From Robiginitomaculum sp. (GTDB lineage: Bacteria > Pseudomonadota > Alphaproteobacteria > Caulobacterales > Maricaulaceae), in NCBI GenBank assembly GCA_002733805.1, contig NVXG01000005.1, positions 37,054 to 101,053 of the forward strand: a DNA stretch of 64,000 bases, in the 5' to 3' direction. The notes below the pieces were generated by a model. The model saw only the letters and a program-made list of their open reading frames with translations. It ran no database searches and was not told the DNA's origin. Shown piece by piece: positions 20,173 through 29,570 of this stretch. The first letter of the stretch is position 1; each line of letters opens with the position of its first letter. A program made the position numbers and the translations under genes.

Positions 20173-21207
20173 ATGGTGAGATGTGTAAGTATCTTTTCTG
20201 GAGCAGGTGGCTTAGATATTGGAGCCATCCGAGCGGGTGTCAATATAAATGCTTGTATAGAGCATGATAGTGATGCTGTGAAAACATTGCGGCTAAATCA
20301 CACTCTTTTTTCTGGGGACATTCTTGAAGCCGACATTCAAGATATTGGATTTGATCAATGGCGTTCGGCTGATGAAACCATTTTGGTTGGAGGCCCACCC
20401 TGCCAACCTTTTTCAAAGAATGGATACTGGGTTAAGAACGATAATAGACTGATACAAAATGACCCTCGCAATATGCTTGGACAATATATTCGGGCGATAT
20501 TGGAGTTAAACCCAAATGGTTTTCTTTTTGAAAACGTGGAAAGTATTTTGCATCCAACGAATCTAGAAACATTTGAAAAATTTATCGATGAAGCCAAGGC
20601 GCTTGGCTATGCATGCACTGTTTTCAAAACAAACTCCGCCGATTTTGGCGTGCCCCAAAAGCGGAAACGGGTTTTTGTATTTGGTATTCGGGGTGGAAAA
20701 TCTTTGATACCATTGCCAATAGCAACACACTCTGACCCCACGAAAAAAAACTATGATGAGGCATTGTTACCGTACGTTGGAGTGAGCCGGTTTATTAAGA
20801 AATTTTCTGGCAAGAAATTTGCGGAACCGCAAGAAGATGCCAGCAATGGTACTTACTATAACGAACTTACGCATGTACCTGCGGGTAGAAATTATATGGC
20901 GCTTTCATCCTTGAAGAACTACGAAGGTCGTTCTTTCAGAGCGGGGGGGAGGTTCTGGAATTTTCTTTACAAACTGCACCCAGACCTTCCATCGATAACC
21001 ATCGCGGCACAACCTGGGCCATGGGTTGGCCCATTCCATTGGGATAGCAGAAGGCTGCGTGTTCCTGAAATAGCGGCAATTCAAATGTTTCCTGAAAACT
21101 ATAAATTTTTTGGTACACGACGCTCAATTCAAAAACAGATTGGCAATGCGGTTCCCTGTTTGCTAGGAGAAAAAATGGTCAAGCATTTAATGGAGCACCT
21201 AAAATGA
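20173..21207 (+). CDS. DNA (cytosine-5) methyltransferase
   Basis: SIFSGAGGLDIGAIRAG (motif I), GGPPCQPFSKNG (IV), FLFENVES (VI), RRSIQKQIGNAVP (X). Confidence 0.95.
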   Translation: MVRCVSIFSGAGGLDIGAIRAGVNINACIEHDSDAVKTLRLNHTLFSGDILEADIQDIGFDQWRSADETILVGGPPCQPFSKNGYWVKNDNRLIQNDPRNMLGQYIRAILELNPNGFLFENVESILHPTNLETFEKFIDEAKALGYACTVFKTNSADFGVPQKRKRVFVFGIRGGKSLIPLPIATHSDPTKKNYDEALLPYVGVSRFIKKFSGKKFAEPQEDASNGTYYNELTHVPAGRNYMALSSLKNYEGRSFRAGGRFWNFLYKLHPDLPSITIAAQPGPWVGPFHWDSRRLRVPEIAAIQMFPENYKFFGTRRSIQKQIGNAVPCLLGEKMVKHLMEHLK

Positions 21208-22217
21208 CGCTAGACCGTTCTTTATTACATCACTTTGTACGCGATGCCTTAGGGGCTTATACTGAGAACTTCAGAGGCCCTGACCGGCAAAGCCCAATTA
21301 GTTTGACACTCAATGGAACGACTTACTCTCTTCATATTTCATATATTCACGACGCTCACCGCCAAAACCCTGATGAATATCGAATTCAAATAGATCGGCA
21401 TGAATTTGATATATTGGCCGAACGTCAAGAAGCAGGGCATAGAATTGCCTTCATGGGAGTGTTCGAAGGTGGAGGTGGGTTTGTTGGGTGGGAACCTCTA
21501 TACGCATTTTCGTTGACGGCAAAAAAACGTGTTTCACTTTATTGCCGCCTTTCGCAACTTGCTGCAATCGAAACGAACCAGAGTTCCGTATACGAATTCA
21601 AATCACAAAAACTTGGTAAGCGTACTGGTGCAATAGCATTGGCACCAAACATTCTCGGCTTTTATTTGGAAAATTTGGAAAGTTTTCACGACCTAACCTC
21701 CGAAGATGCCGTGAAAATGGTGCTAACCCAAAATGAGGCTGCCTATACTGAAAATACTTTTGGGGACCTTTATGAATTTGAAGTAACCGATGGAGATAAG
21801 CGTGAAAAATTCACCTACGAACGGAAAGCTTATCCACGTGACCCGCGCTTCAAAAAGTCGGTATTGGGAGCTTACGAAAAAAGGTGTTGCATCTGTGATC
21901 GTCAGCTTGGAATTGTGCAGGCAGCCCACATAATTCCGCATTCAGAAAAAAGCTGCCCCAACTCCGTCCAAAACGGGTTGGCATTGTGCATTGAACACCA
22001 CCGCTTATATGATGATGCGTTGCTGTTACCTGCGCCCAATCGAAAACTATTTTTTAACACCGAACGAGCAGAATATCTATGCCAAACTGGGCAGGGGAGA
22101 GGACTAGATGAAATTAAGGAGTTATCACGACGAGGCTACAGCATACCAGCAGAGGCGCGCTTCCAACCATTGGACGAATATCTCCAAAGAGGGCTCGACC
22201 TGCGCTTGGCAGGTTGA
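21204..22217 (+). CDS. HNH endonuclease, putative restriction enzyme
   Basis: CCICDRQLGIVQAAHIIPHSEKSCPNSVQNGLALCIEHHRLYDDALL is an HNH motif. Overlaps the MTase gene by 4 bp. Confidence 0.85.
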   Translation: MTLDRSLLHHFVRDALGAYTENFRGPDRQSPISLTLNGTTYSLHISYIHDAHRQNPDEYRIQIDRHEFDILAERQEAGHRIAFMGVFEGGGGFVGWEPLYAFSLTAKKRVSLYCRLSQLAAIETNQSSVYEFKSQKLGKRTGAIALAPNILGFYLENLESFHDLTSEDAVKMVLTQNEAAYTENTFGDLYEFEVTDGDKREKFTYERKAYPRDPRFKKSVLGAYEKRCCICDRQLGIVQAAHIIPHSEKSCPNSVQNGLALCIEHHRLYDDALLLPAPNRKLFFNTERAEYLCQTGQGRGLDEIKELSRRGYSIPAEARFQPLDEYLQRGLDLRLAG

Positions 22218-23592
22218 TTTAGAGGCTGTTTTACAGCTTTCAGAGGAAGCTGAAAAAGAGCTGTCCTACCTATCCAATTGTGGGTCTGAACTGGCGCGCA
22301 AACAAACTGGTTCTTATTACACACCGACTGACGTATCTGCATTTTTCTGGAACGAATTTTTCTCGTTAGGCGAAATCGACACATCACAAAAAGCAACCAG
22401 TTTTATTAAAAATCATGCCTTTATTGAACCGTCTGTTGGGGCCGGGGCTATTGTGTTTTCATTGCTTTTAAAGCTTGCAAAGCTTGGTGTTGATAAATCA
22501 GCTATTACCAATATTGACTTGACTCTCATTGATATAAACGAACAGGCGCTGTCTTTTGTGGAAAAGCAATTTGCTATCTTATCAAAGAGATGGGGAACCA
22601 GCTTTCCAAATTTGAAATTAGTGCGCTCTGATTTTCAAAAGATTCGTTTTAAGAAAATTGAACGCCCATACTTCTTCTTCGGAAACCCGCCGTTCGTAAC
22701 AAATAGGAAAGGTAAATCCAGATGGAATAATTTGTTCGCCGATTTTGTTGAAACTTCCCTTAAAAATATCAATGGAGTTGGCAGTTTACAATTTATCCTT
22801 CCTCTATCAGTGGCTTTTAGCCGGGATTATTCTGATTTGCGAAAATGCATGCTGGAGCATAACCGAAATATCTCACTATCTCACTTCGATAACATACCAG
22901 ACACGCTCTTCAAGTCTGGAAAACCGGAGCATACAAACTCAAACAAGGCTAACAGCCAAAGATGCTCAATTCTCACTGTGCGACCGGCTGATACGCTGCG
23001 TATACGGTCAACATCACTAATTCGTTGGTCAAAGTATGATCGTAAAGAAATATTATCTCAATCACCTCAATATCACGAAATATCATCCTACCGATTCAAC
23101 GATCAGTTTCCCCGCCCTGAAAATAGTTTAATTCTAAAATATATAACTCAGTCATTAGGTGGCATCCAGTTAAGTAGCCTTCTATCCAACAATGGAAAAT
23201 GCAAATTGTATGTGAGTGTGGTTGCTAGAAATTACATAGGGTTTCGTGAGGGTCATGTACCTAATTCTCACCAACTATGCTTTAGCAGTAAGCGGGACTT
23301 TTACCGCGCCCTTCTTATTCTAAGTTCCGATTTGTTCTTCGATTACTGGCGAACTATTGGCGATGGTTTCCATGTAACAAAAGGAAACATTCTTAATTTT
23401 CCTTTGCATGACCATTTAGATGAAGTTGTTTTTCCCAAGTTGACCACCACACAACGAATTTGGGCGGACCGAGATAAATATAGAAAAACAAAACTTAACT
23501 CTGGAAAAATAACGTCTTCTTATGATTTTTCGAAAAGGATGCCCTCCCTTATGAAGGAATATTGGTTTCTCAAGCAAGAAACAAAATGCTGA
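22108..23592 (+). CDS. N6-adenine DNA methyltransferase (N-6_Mtase type)
   Basis: KQTGSYYTPTDVSAFFW, FIEPSVGAGAIVFSLL, FFFGNPPFVTNRKGKSRWNN (NPPF). The first ~110 bp overlap the HNH gene; start uncertain. Confidence 0.9.
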   Translation: MKLRSYHDEATAYQQRRASNHWTNISKEGSTCAWQVDLEAVLQLSEEAEKELSYLSNCGSELARKQTGSYYTPTDVSAFFWNEFFSLGEIDTSQKATSFIKNHAFIEPSVGAGAIVFSLLLKLAKLGVDKSAITNIDLTLIDINEQALSFVEKQFAILSKRWGTSFPNLKLVRSDFQKIRFKKIERPYFFFGNPPFVTNRKGKSRWNNLFADFVETSLKNINGVGSLQFILPLSVAFSRDYSDLRKCMLEHNRNISLSHFDNIPDTLFKSGKPEHTNSNKANSQRCSILTVRPADTLRIRSTSLIRWSKYDRKEILSQSPQYHEISSYRFNDQFPRPENSLILKYITQSLGGIQLSSLLSNNGKCKLYVSVVARNYIGFREGHVPNSHQLCFSSKRDFYRALLILSSDLFFDYWRTIGDGFHVTKGNILNFPLHDHLDEVVFPKLTTTQRIWADRDKYRKTKLNSGKITSSYDFSKRMPSLMKEYWFLKQETKC

Positions 23593-23741
23593 CCCAAGTA
23601 AGATCGTATAATTGAGATTGGTAACCATGATTTTAGTCGGGTAAGTTCCTGTTTTTTTTATCTACTATTCCCAAACCACTCGCCTTCAAACACCACGCTC
23701 TTGATCTCGATATCGCGCAAGCCAGTACAAATCGAAGCAAT

Positions 23742-24548
23742 TTATTTTTCATGATCAGCAATATCTGCTTCTTCGTGTGCATGTTGTTTCATCAGGTTCG
23801 CGCGGAATTTGCTTTGTACCACGTCGGTCATAATGATCACGGCTAGAATGAAGTAGAAGGTGGCTTTGCTCATGGCTTCAACCGGATGCCCGGCCAGTTT
23901 CACATGGGCCAGATGGCCGCCTTCGGTAATCAGCATGATCCCCACCACAAACAGAATGAATAGGCCCATCACCTCATACATCCGGTTGCGCTTCAAAAAC
24001 TCGGCCACATAGTCGGCGAGCAAAATCATCATGATGCCGCTGATGATTACCGCAATAGCCATAACCAGAAACACATCGGACAGAGCCATGGCTGACAAGA
24101 TACTATCGAATGAGAACACCAGATTCATGAGCACAATCCAGAACAGAACCCGGAACATGCTTTGTCCGCCACCTGCATCTGGACCATCAATGTCGTGCAC
24201 CGCCAACAAGTGCATGATTTCTTTCATGGCCGTGTAAATAATAAAGCCACCACCGACCAAGGTAATCGTCGAATGCACATTGAAACTGGCTTCGAATATG
24301 CCTTTGAAATGTGCCGAGAAAAACGGTTTTTGAAACAGCTCAACCGCTTGCATCACGACGAACAACAACACAATCCGAAACACAATGGCAATACCAATGC
24401 CAAGGCGGCGAACCAGCGCCTGTTTATCGGCTGGCGCTCGTTTGCTTTCAATGGAAATGTACAGCAGATTGTCAAAGCCAAGTACGGCCTGCAACAAGAC
24501 GAGCATGGCCAGCGTAAACAGATTTTCGACGGTAAATAGCGCTTCCAC
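23742..24548 (-). CDS. TerC family integral membrane protein
   Basis: LFTLAMLVLLQAVLGFDNLLYISIES...VLMNLVFSFDSILSAMALSDV. Confidence 0.9.
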   Translation of the reverse strand: MEALFTVENLFTLAMLVLLQAVLGFDNLLYISIESKRAPADKQALVRRLGIGIAIVFRIVLLFVVMQAVELFQKPFFSAHFKGIFEASFNVHSTITLVGGGFIIYTAMKEIMHLLAVHDIDGPDAGGGQSMFRVLFWIVLMNLVFSFDSILSAMALSDVFLVMAIAVIISGIMMILLADYVAEFLKRNRMYEVMGLFILFVVGIMLITEGGHLAHVKLAGHPVEAMSKATFYFILAVIIMTDVVQSKFRANLMKQHAHEEADIADHEK

Positions 24549-24627
24549 AACAACCCCTTTTGTATTTTTGAAAGGCTAGTGTACGCGATTCCGAATTTGG
24601 CTCAATGGTGCTGGCTTCTGGATTGCC

Positions 24628-25386
24628 TCAAAACGGCAAGGCAACCGAAATTCCGGCATCTACCGTCAAATTGATCCCCGTGATGGCAGATGCATCATTG
24701 GAAGCCAGAAACAAACAGGCCTTGGCGATGTCATTTGGCTGCACCACCCGGCCCAGAGGTGCTGCCTTATTCCAGCGGGCCACGCCTTCCGGCCAGTCGT
24801 CTGCCAAGGTTTTGCGCCAGACCAGACCCGGCGACACGGTATTGACCCGAATGCCGTCCGGGCCAAATTCCCGGGCCATATTACGAGCCAGTGCCAACAT
24901 CCCGGCTTTGGCTGCGCTATAATGGTCGATTTGTTCTTGCGCGAGACTAGCGGCTATCGAGGCGATGTTGACAATAACCCCTGCGCTCTGGTTGGCCCGC
25001 CAAGCTTTGACCGCTTCGCGAGCGCACAAAAAGGCCGAGCGCAGATTGATGGCCTGTACGTCATCCCATTGTTTTGCTTCCATGGTGAGTAGTTCAGCCA
25101 TCGGGAAGGCGCCAGCATTGTTGATCAGGATATCGGGTAGGGTTCCGTCGTTGGCCATGCGGGCAAAGACTGCTTCGACTTCGGTTTCCTGCGCCACATC
25201 AAACCCGATGCAAATGGCCTCGCCGCCTGCTGTGACAATCTGCTTACGGACCTGTTCAGCGCTTTGCTGGTTGCGGCCATAGCCTAGCAACAAGTTTGCT
25301 CCGGCCTCGGCCATTTGGGTAGCGATTACCGCACCAATGCCGCCACTGGCTCCGGTAACCAATACAGTTTTGCCAATCAGCTTCAT
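24628..25386 (-). CDS. SDR family oxidoreductase (3-oxoacyl-ACP reductase-like)
   Basis: MKLIGKTVLVTGASGGIGAVIATQMAEAG, LINNAGAF, YSAAKAGMLALARNMAREFG. Confidence 0.92.
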   Translation of the reverse strand: MKLIGKTVLVTGASGGIGAVIATQMAEAGANLLLGYGRNQQSAEQVRKQIVTAGGEAICIGFDVAQETEVEAVFARMANDGTLPDILINNAGAFPMAELLTMEAKQWDDVQAINLRSAFLCAREAVKAWRANQSAGVIVNIASIAASLAQEQIDHYSAAKAGMLALARNMAREFGPDGIRVNTVSPGLVWRKTLADDWPEGVARWNKAAPLGRVVQPNDIAKACLFLASNDASAITGINLTVDAGISVALPF

Positions 25387-25871
25387 CAAATTTCTCCGGT
25401 CAGGGTTTGGATCAGTTGTGCGTGATTCGGAAATTGCCTTTGCAAACCGGCCCGATCTGCCGGGCGATAATCTTGATCCATGTAACCCGGGGTCATGGTG
25501 GTGCCGAGCAGCGCAAACTCTCCGCCCTCCATCAGATGAGAGCCATGCCAGCAATTGGCTGGTACTTGCATTTGCACTTGTTGCCCTGCGCCAATATCTT
25601 GGCCCAGGATCAGTGTGCGACCTGATGTGCCCTTTTCAAGGATCAGCATCTCTACCGGATCACCCAGATAGAAATGATAGGTTTCGGCAATCGGTAACCA
25701 ATGCAGTTGTGAGCGCGGCTGGTCCGGAGTCAGCAAATAATAGATCACCGAATACGCAGCTCGACCGTTCGGATCGGTTGGCCCTTCATGAGTTCGCCGG
25801 AAATACCCGCCCTCGCCGGGCAGGGGGGCTAAGTCCAATAATCGGATCAAATCATCTGTCTTCATCAGCAA
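25386..25871 (-). CDS. Cupin domain protein (DUF985-like)
   Basis: DLAPLPGEGGYFRRTHEG...AYSVIYYLLTPDQPRSQLHWLPIAETYHFYLGDPVEMLIL. Confidence 0.88.
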   Translation of the reverse strand: MLMKTDDLIRLLDLAPLPGEGGYFRRTHEGPTDPNGRAAYSVIYYLLTPDQPRSQLHWLPIAETYHFYLGDPVEMLILEKGTSGRTLILGQDIGAGQQVQMQVPANCWHGSHLMEGGEFALLGTTMTPGYMDQDYRPADRAGLQRQFPNHAQLIQTLTGEI

Positions 25872-25932
25872 ATACTACAGCTAGACCAAATGCTCACAAG
25901 ACCCTAGCATTACCAAAAATTGGGAGAATTGA

Positions 25933-27483
25933 ATGTTCGCAGCTGAAAGTCTGGTCAAAACCCTGTTGGCACAAGGTGTCGAGGTCTGTTTTACCAATCC
26001 GGGTACTTCTGAAATGCATATGGTAGCGGCGCTGGACCGCAATCCGGAGATGCAAGCCGTTTTGTGTTTGTTTGAGGGTGTCGCCACGGGCGCTTCGGAT
26101 GCCTACGCCCGAATGAGTGGCAAGCCAGCTTGTACCTTGCTGCATCTGGGTCCGGGTCTGGCCAATGGCTTGGCCAATTTGCACAATGCGCGCCGCGCTC
26201 ATGCCCCCGTGGTCAATATTGTCGGCGATCATGCCCGCGACCATTTGAAACTGGATGCACCGCTGACTTCGGACATTGAAGGCTTTTGCGCCCCGGTGTC
26301 GCGCTGGACCGGCCGGGTACCGGACCCTTCGCAGGTATCGACTATGGCGATTGAAGCCGTGTGCCAAGCCTATGGGCCAGAGCCGGGCGTGGCCAGCTTG
26401 ATCTTGCCAGCCGATTGTGCGTGGTCAGATCAGGAACCGGATATTCTGCCGAAAGCCGAATTTCCTACCCGTGAAGCCATTTCCGACAATTGGTTGGCCG
26501 AAACCGCAGCCAAGCTCAAAGGAGCAAAAAACCCGATCTTGTATCTGGGCGATCTGGCCTGTCAGGAAGCCGGTTTGTACGCCGCCGGGCGGATCGCCAA
26601 ATTACTGGATTGCCGGGTGATCATGGAAACCTTTGCCAGTCGTATTTCGCGTGGCAGCAACCGGTTTTCAGCAACCCGGCTGTCTTATTTTGGCGAAGCC
26701 GCACTTGAGGACATGAAGGATTGTGATCTGTTGGTGATTGCCGGGTCCAAGCCACCCGTTTCTTTCTTTGCCTATCCAAATGTTGATTCTGAGCTAACCC
26801 CGCCGGGAGCCGAAGTGGTTCTGTTGGGTGGTGTCAAAACCGATAGCGCAGCCGGTCTGACCCAATTGGCCGACCTGATGGAATGCCCGGCCAAGCCGGA
26901 TCTGGTCGAACGGGCTACGGCCCCTGAATTGGATCGGGATCAGCCGCTAAACCCTGGGTTTGTCGGCTTGTCCATGTTGCGCCATATGCCAGATGGCTCG
27001 GTTATTTGCGACGATGCAACCACTTCTGGATTAGCGGTGTTTCCATGGATCGAGAATGGCCCGGACCATGAGTGGCTCTGCCTGACCGGTGGTGCCATTG
27101 GTTCCGGCATGCCACAAGCGGTCGGCGCGGCGATGGCTTGTCCTGACCAACAAGTGTTCGCTCTGTGCGGCGATGGTGCGGCAGCTTATACCTGTCAGGC
27201 CATGTGGACCCAAGCTCGCGAGAAGCAAAACGTCATCAATGTGGTGTTTGCCAACCATTCTTATTTGATCCTGAACTTTGAACTGGATCGGGTTGGAGCC
27301 GGAACACCGGGACCGGCCGCGCAAGCCATGTTGGACCTTTCCAATCCTAAAATGGACTGGGTGGCGTTGGGTACTGGCTTTGGCGTGCCATCGGTTTTGA
27401 CCACAACAGCGGGTGAGTTTGACGATGCTCTGGTTCATGCCTTGGCGACACCGGGTCCACATTTAATTGTTGCAGAAATCTAA
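25933..27483 (+). CDS. ThDP-dependent enzyme, acetolactate synthase large subunit-like
   Basis: MFAAESLVKTLLAQGVEVCFTNPGTSEMHMVAAL...LCGDGAAAYTCQAMWTQAREKQNVINVVFANHSY. Confidence 0.9.
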   Translation: MFAAESLVKTLLAQGVEVCFTNPGTSEMHMVAALDRNPEMQAVLCLFEGVATGASDAYARMSGKPACTLLHLGPGLANGLANLHNARRAHAPVVNIVGDHARDHLKLDAPLTSDIEGFCAPVSRWTGRVPDPSQVSTMAIEAVCQAYGPEPGVASLILPADCAWSDQEPDILPKAEFPTREAISDNWLAETAAKLKGAKNPILYLGDLACQEAGLYAAGRIAKLLDCRVIMETFASRISRGSNRFSATRLSYFGEAALEDMKDCDLLVIAGSKPPVSFFAYPNVDSELTPPGAEVVLLGGVKTDSAAGLTQLADLMECPAKPDLVERATAPELDRDQPLNPGFVGLSMLRHMPDGSVICDDATTSGLAVFPWIENGPDHEWLCLTGGAIGSGMPQAVGAAMACPDQQVFALCGDGAAAYTCQAMWTQAREKQNVINVVFANHSYLILNFELDRVGAGTPGPAAQAMLDLSNPKMDWVALGTGFGVPSVLTTTAGEFDDALVHALATPGPHLIVAEI

Positions 27484-27501
27484 GAATACAAGGGGAAATT
27501 A

Positions 27502-29106
27502 ATGGCCAGTTCGGACATGGAATTTGACTATATTATTATTGGTGCCGGTTCAGCCGGGTGTGTATTGGCTAATCGGTTATCGGCTGATCCCAAAACCAAG
27601 GTTTTGCTGTTGGAGGCGGGTCCAAAAGACACTTCGCCGATGATCCATATGCCGGCCGGGTTTATGAAGTTGTTATCCGATGAGAAGAATAATTGGATGT
27701 TCGAAACCGAGCCGGAACCCAATTTGAACAACCGCCGCATTTTTCAACCGCGCGGTATGACCTTGGGCGGTTCGTCCTCGATCAATGGCATGTTGTGGAT
27801 ACGCTGCCAGCCCCGAGATTTTGATCTGTGGTCACAGGCCGGGAACAAGGGCTGGAGCTGGGAACAGGTCTTGCCATTGTACAAGGCCATGGAAGACCAT
27901 GAACAGGGTGCCAGCGCCTTACGTGGCACCGGTGGACCCATGGCGGTGACCGATTTTACTGAAACTGATTTTGTGTCCGATAGGATCATTGATGGTGTCG
28001 TGGCGCGCGGCGTGCCGCGCCATGCGGACCTGAACGAAGAAGATCAAGAAGGGGTGGGCTATTACCAAACCTCGATCAAGGACGGGAAACGCTTTAGCGC
28101 CGCACGGGGTTATTTGGACCCGGTGAAGTCCCGACCCAATTTAACCATTTTAACCATGGCCAAAGCCGGGAAATTGACCTTTGACGGCAAAAAATGCACT
28201 GGCTTGAACTTTACCCACGGTGGAAAAGCCAAAACGGCCACAGCCCGCCGCGAAGTGATCGTTTCGGGCGGTGCGTTTAACAGCCCGCACATTTTGCAAA
28301 TATCGGGTATTGGTCCGGCCAAAATCTTGAAAGACATCGGGGTTGAGGTCGTCCACGAATTGCCGGGGGTTGGTGAAAACCTGCAAGATCATCTAAGCTG
28401 CGCCGTGTCGTGCCGCCTGTCGCAGCGTATCGGTTATAACCACCGAGTGCAGGGTCTGCCTTTGATTTGGGAGATGGTTCGGTATCTCACCACCAAGAAA
28501 GGCGCGATGGCCATTGCACCGGCTCATATAGGCGCGTTTATCAAATCAAGACCTGAGCTGGAAACCCCGGACTTGCAATTTCATTTCCTGGGTGCGTCGC
28601 TGGAAATCGAAGGCATGAAGCCACGCAAATATCCCGGCATGTTAGGCGCGGTCTATCAGATGCGCCCGGAAAGCCGGGGTTGGGTGCGCGCATCTTCGGC
28701 CGATCCAAACGAAAAACCCAAGGTTTTCTGCAATTATATGGACAGTGACGAGGATATTCGCTCCACGGTTTATGGCTTGAAGTGGATGCGTGAAATGTTT
28801 GCCGGCCAGTCGTTTGACGACTTTCGGGCCGAAGAAGACCATCCGGGACCAGACGTGCAAACCGACGCTGATTGGGAAAGCTATCTGCGGGGTCATGGCT
28901 CGACGCTGTACCACCCGGTTGGCACTTGCAAAATGGGTCAGGACAAAATGGCCGTGGTCGATGATCGCTTAAAGGTGCATGGGCTGATCGGTTTGCGGGT
29001 GGTCGATGCCTCGATCATGCCCCGATTGACCTCGGGCAACACCAATGCGCCAACCTTGATGATTGCTGAAAAAGCTTCGCAAATGATCTTGGAAGACGCT
29101 GGTTAA
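27502..29106 (+). CDS. GMC family oxidoreductase (choline/alcohol dehydrogenase-like)
   Basis: DYIIIGAGSAGCVLANRLSADPKTKVLLLEAGP, GMTLGGSSSINGMLWIR, LYHPVGTCKMG. Confidence 0.95.
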   Translation: MASSDMEFDYIIIGAGSAGCVLANRLSADPKTKVLLLEAGPKDTSPMIHMPAGFMKLLSDEKNNWMFETEPEPNLNNRRIFQPRGMTLGGSSSINGMLWIRCQPRDFDLWSQAGNKGWSWEQVLPLYKAMEDHEQGASALRGTGGPMAVTDFTETDFVSDRIIDGVVARGVPRHADLNEEDQEGVGYYQTSIKDGKRFSAARGYLDPVKSRPNLTILTMAKAGKLTFDGKKCTGLNFTHGGKAKTATARREVIVSGGAFNSPHILQISGIGPAKILKDIGVEVVHELPGVGENLQDHLSCAVSCRLSQRIGYNHRVQGLPLIWEMVRYLTTKKGAMAIAPAHIGAFIKSRPELETPDLQFHFLGASLEIEGMKPRKYPGMLGAVYQMRPESRGWVRASSADPNEKPKVFCNYMDSDEDIRSTVYGLKWMREMFAGQSFDDFRAEEDHPGPDVQTDADWESYLRGHGSTLYHPVGTCKMGQDKMAVVDDRLKVHGLIGLRVVDASIMPRLTSGNTNAPTLMIAEKASQMILEDAG

Positions 29107-29374
29107 CGGATCAGAATTGACGGTTTCAAAGAGCCGAAACCTGAGCCGATAAGCCGGGTTTCCAATCCAGTGTACGGGCGCGCCGGGGGCTGTGGACATT
29201 TGTCAGTTATCCCCCGGCTCCCATTGTGCATGTTTGTCGATGACTGTGATTTATCTGTCAGTTTTGTGTCGATGTCTGTGCCAGCAGTGCCAAGGACTGT
29301 CGATTGATTGTGCGGGCGGTCCGCTTTGTGACAATGCAAAATGACAATGCTCTGGGTAGGGGTTTGTACCGCGT

Positions 29375-29494
29375 GCCGATCCTTCGAGGCTCGGCGCTGC
29401 CTCGCACCTCAGGATGAGGAACTTTTGAAACGAACCAGACCCACACCACCCACCTCATCCTGAGGTGCGACCGTAGGGAGCCTCGAAGGATCGG
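29375..29494. repeat. Palindromic intergenic repeat, copy 1
   Basis: gccgatccttcgagg...cacctcaggatgagg / cctcatcctgaggtg...cctcgaaggatcgg, related to 36859-36975. Confidence 0.85.
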
Positions 29495-29570
29495 TAAGCG
29501 GCAATTCGTGACAACGCGGCCCTCGGCTCGAAATGTTACGCTTCAAATTTCAGACCACTCAAAACCACCC

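Noticed and set aside
23600-23741. Possible minus-strand gene fragment (RDIEIKSVVFEGEWFG)
   Set aside because: Looks like a degraded coding tail, but too short to assign to any family.
24162-24539. 125-aa plus-strand ORF
   Set aside because: Antisense to terC; shadow ORF.
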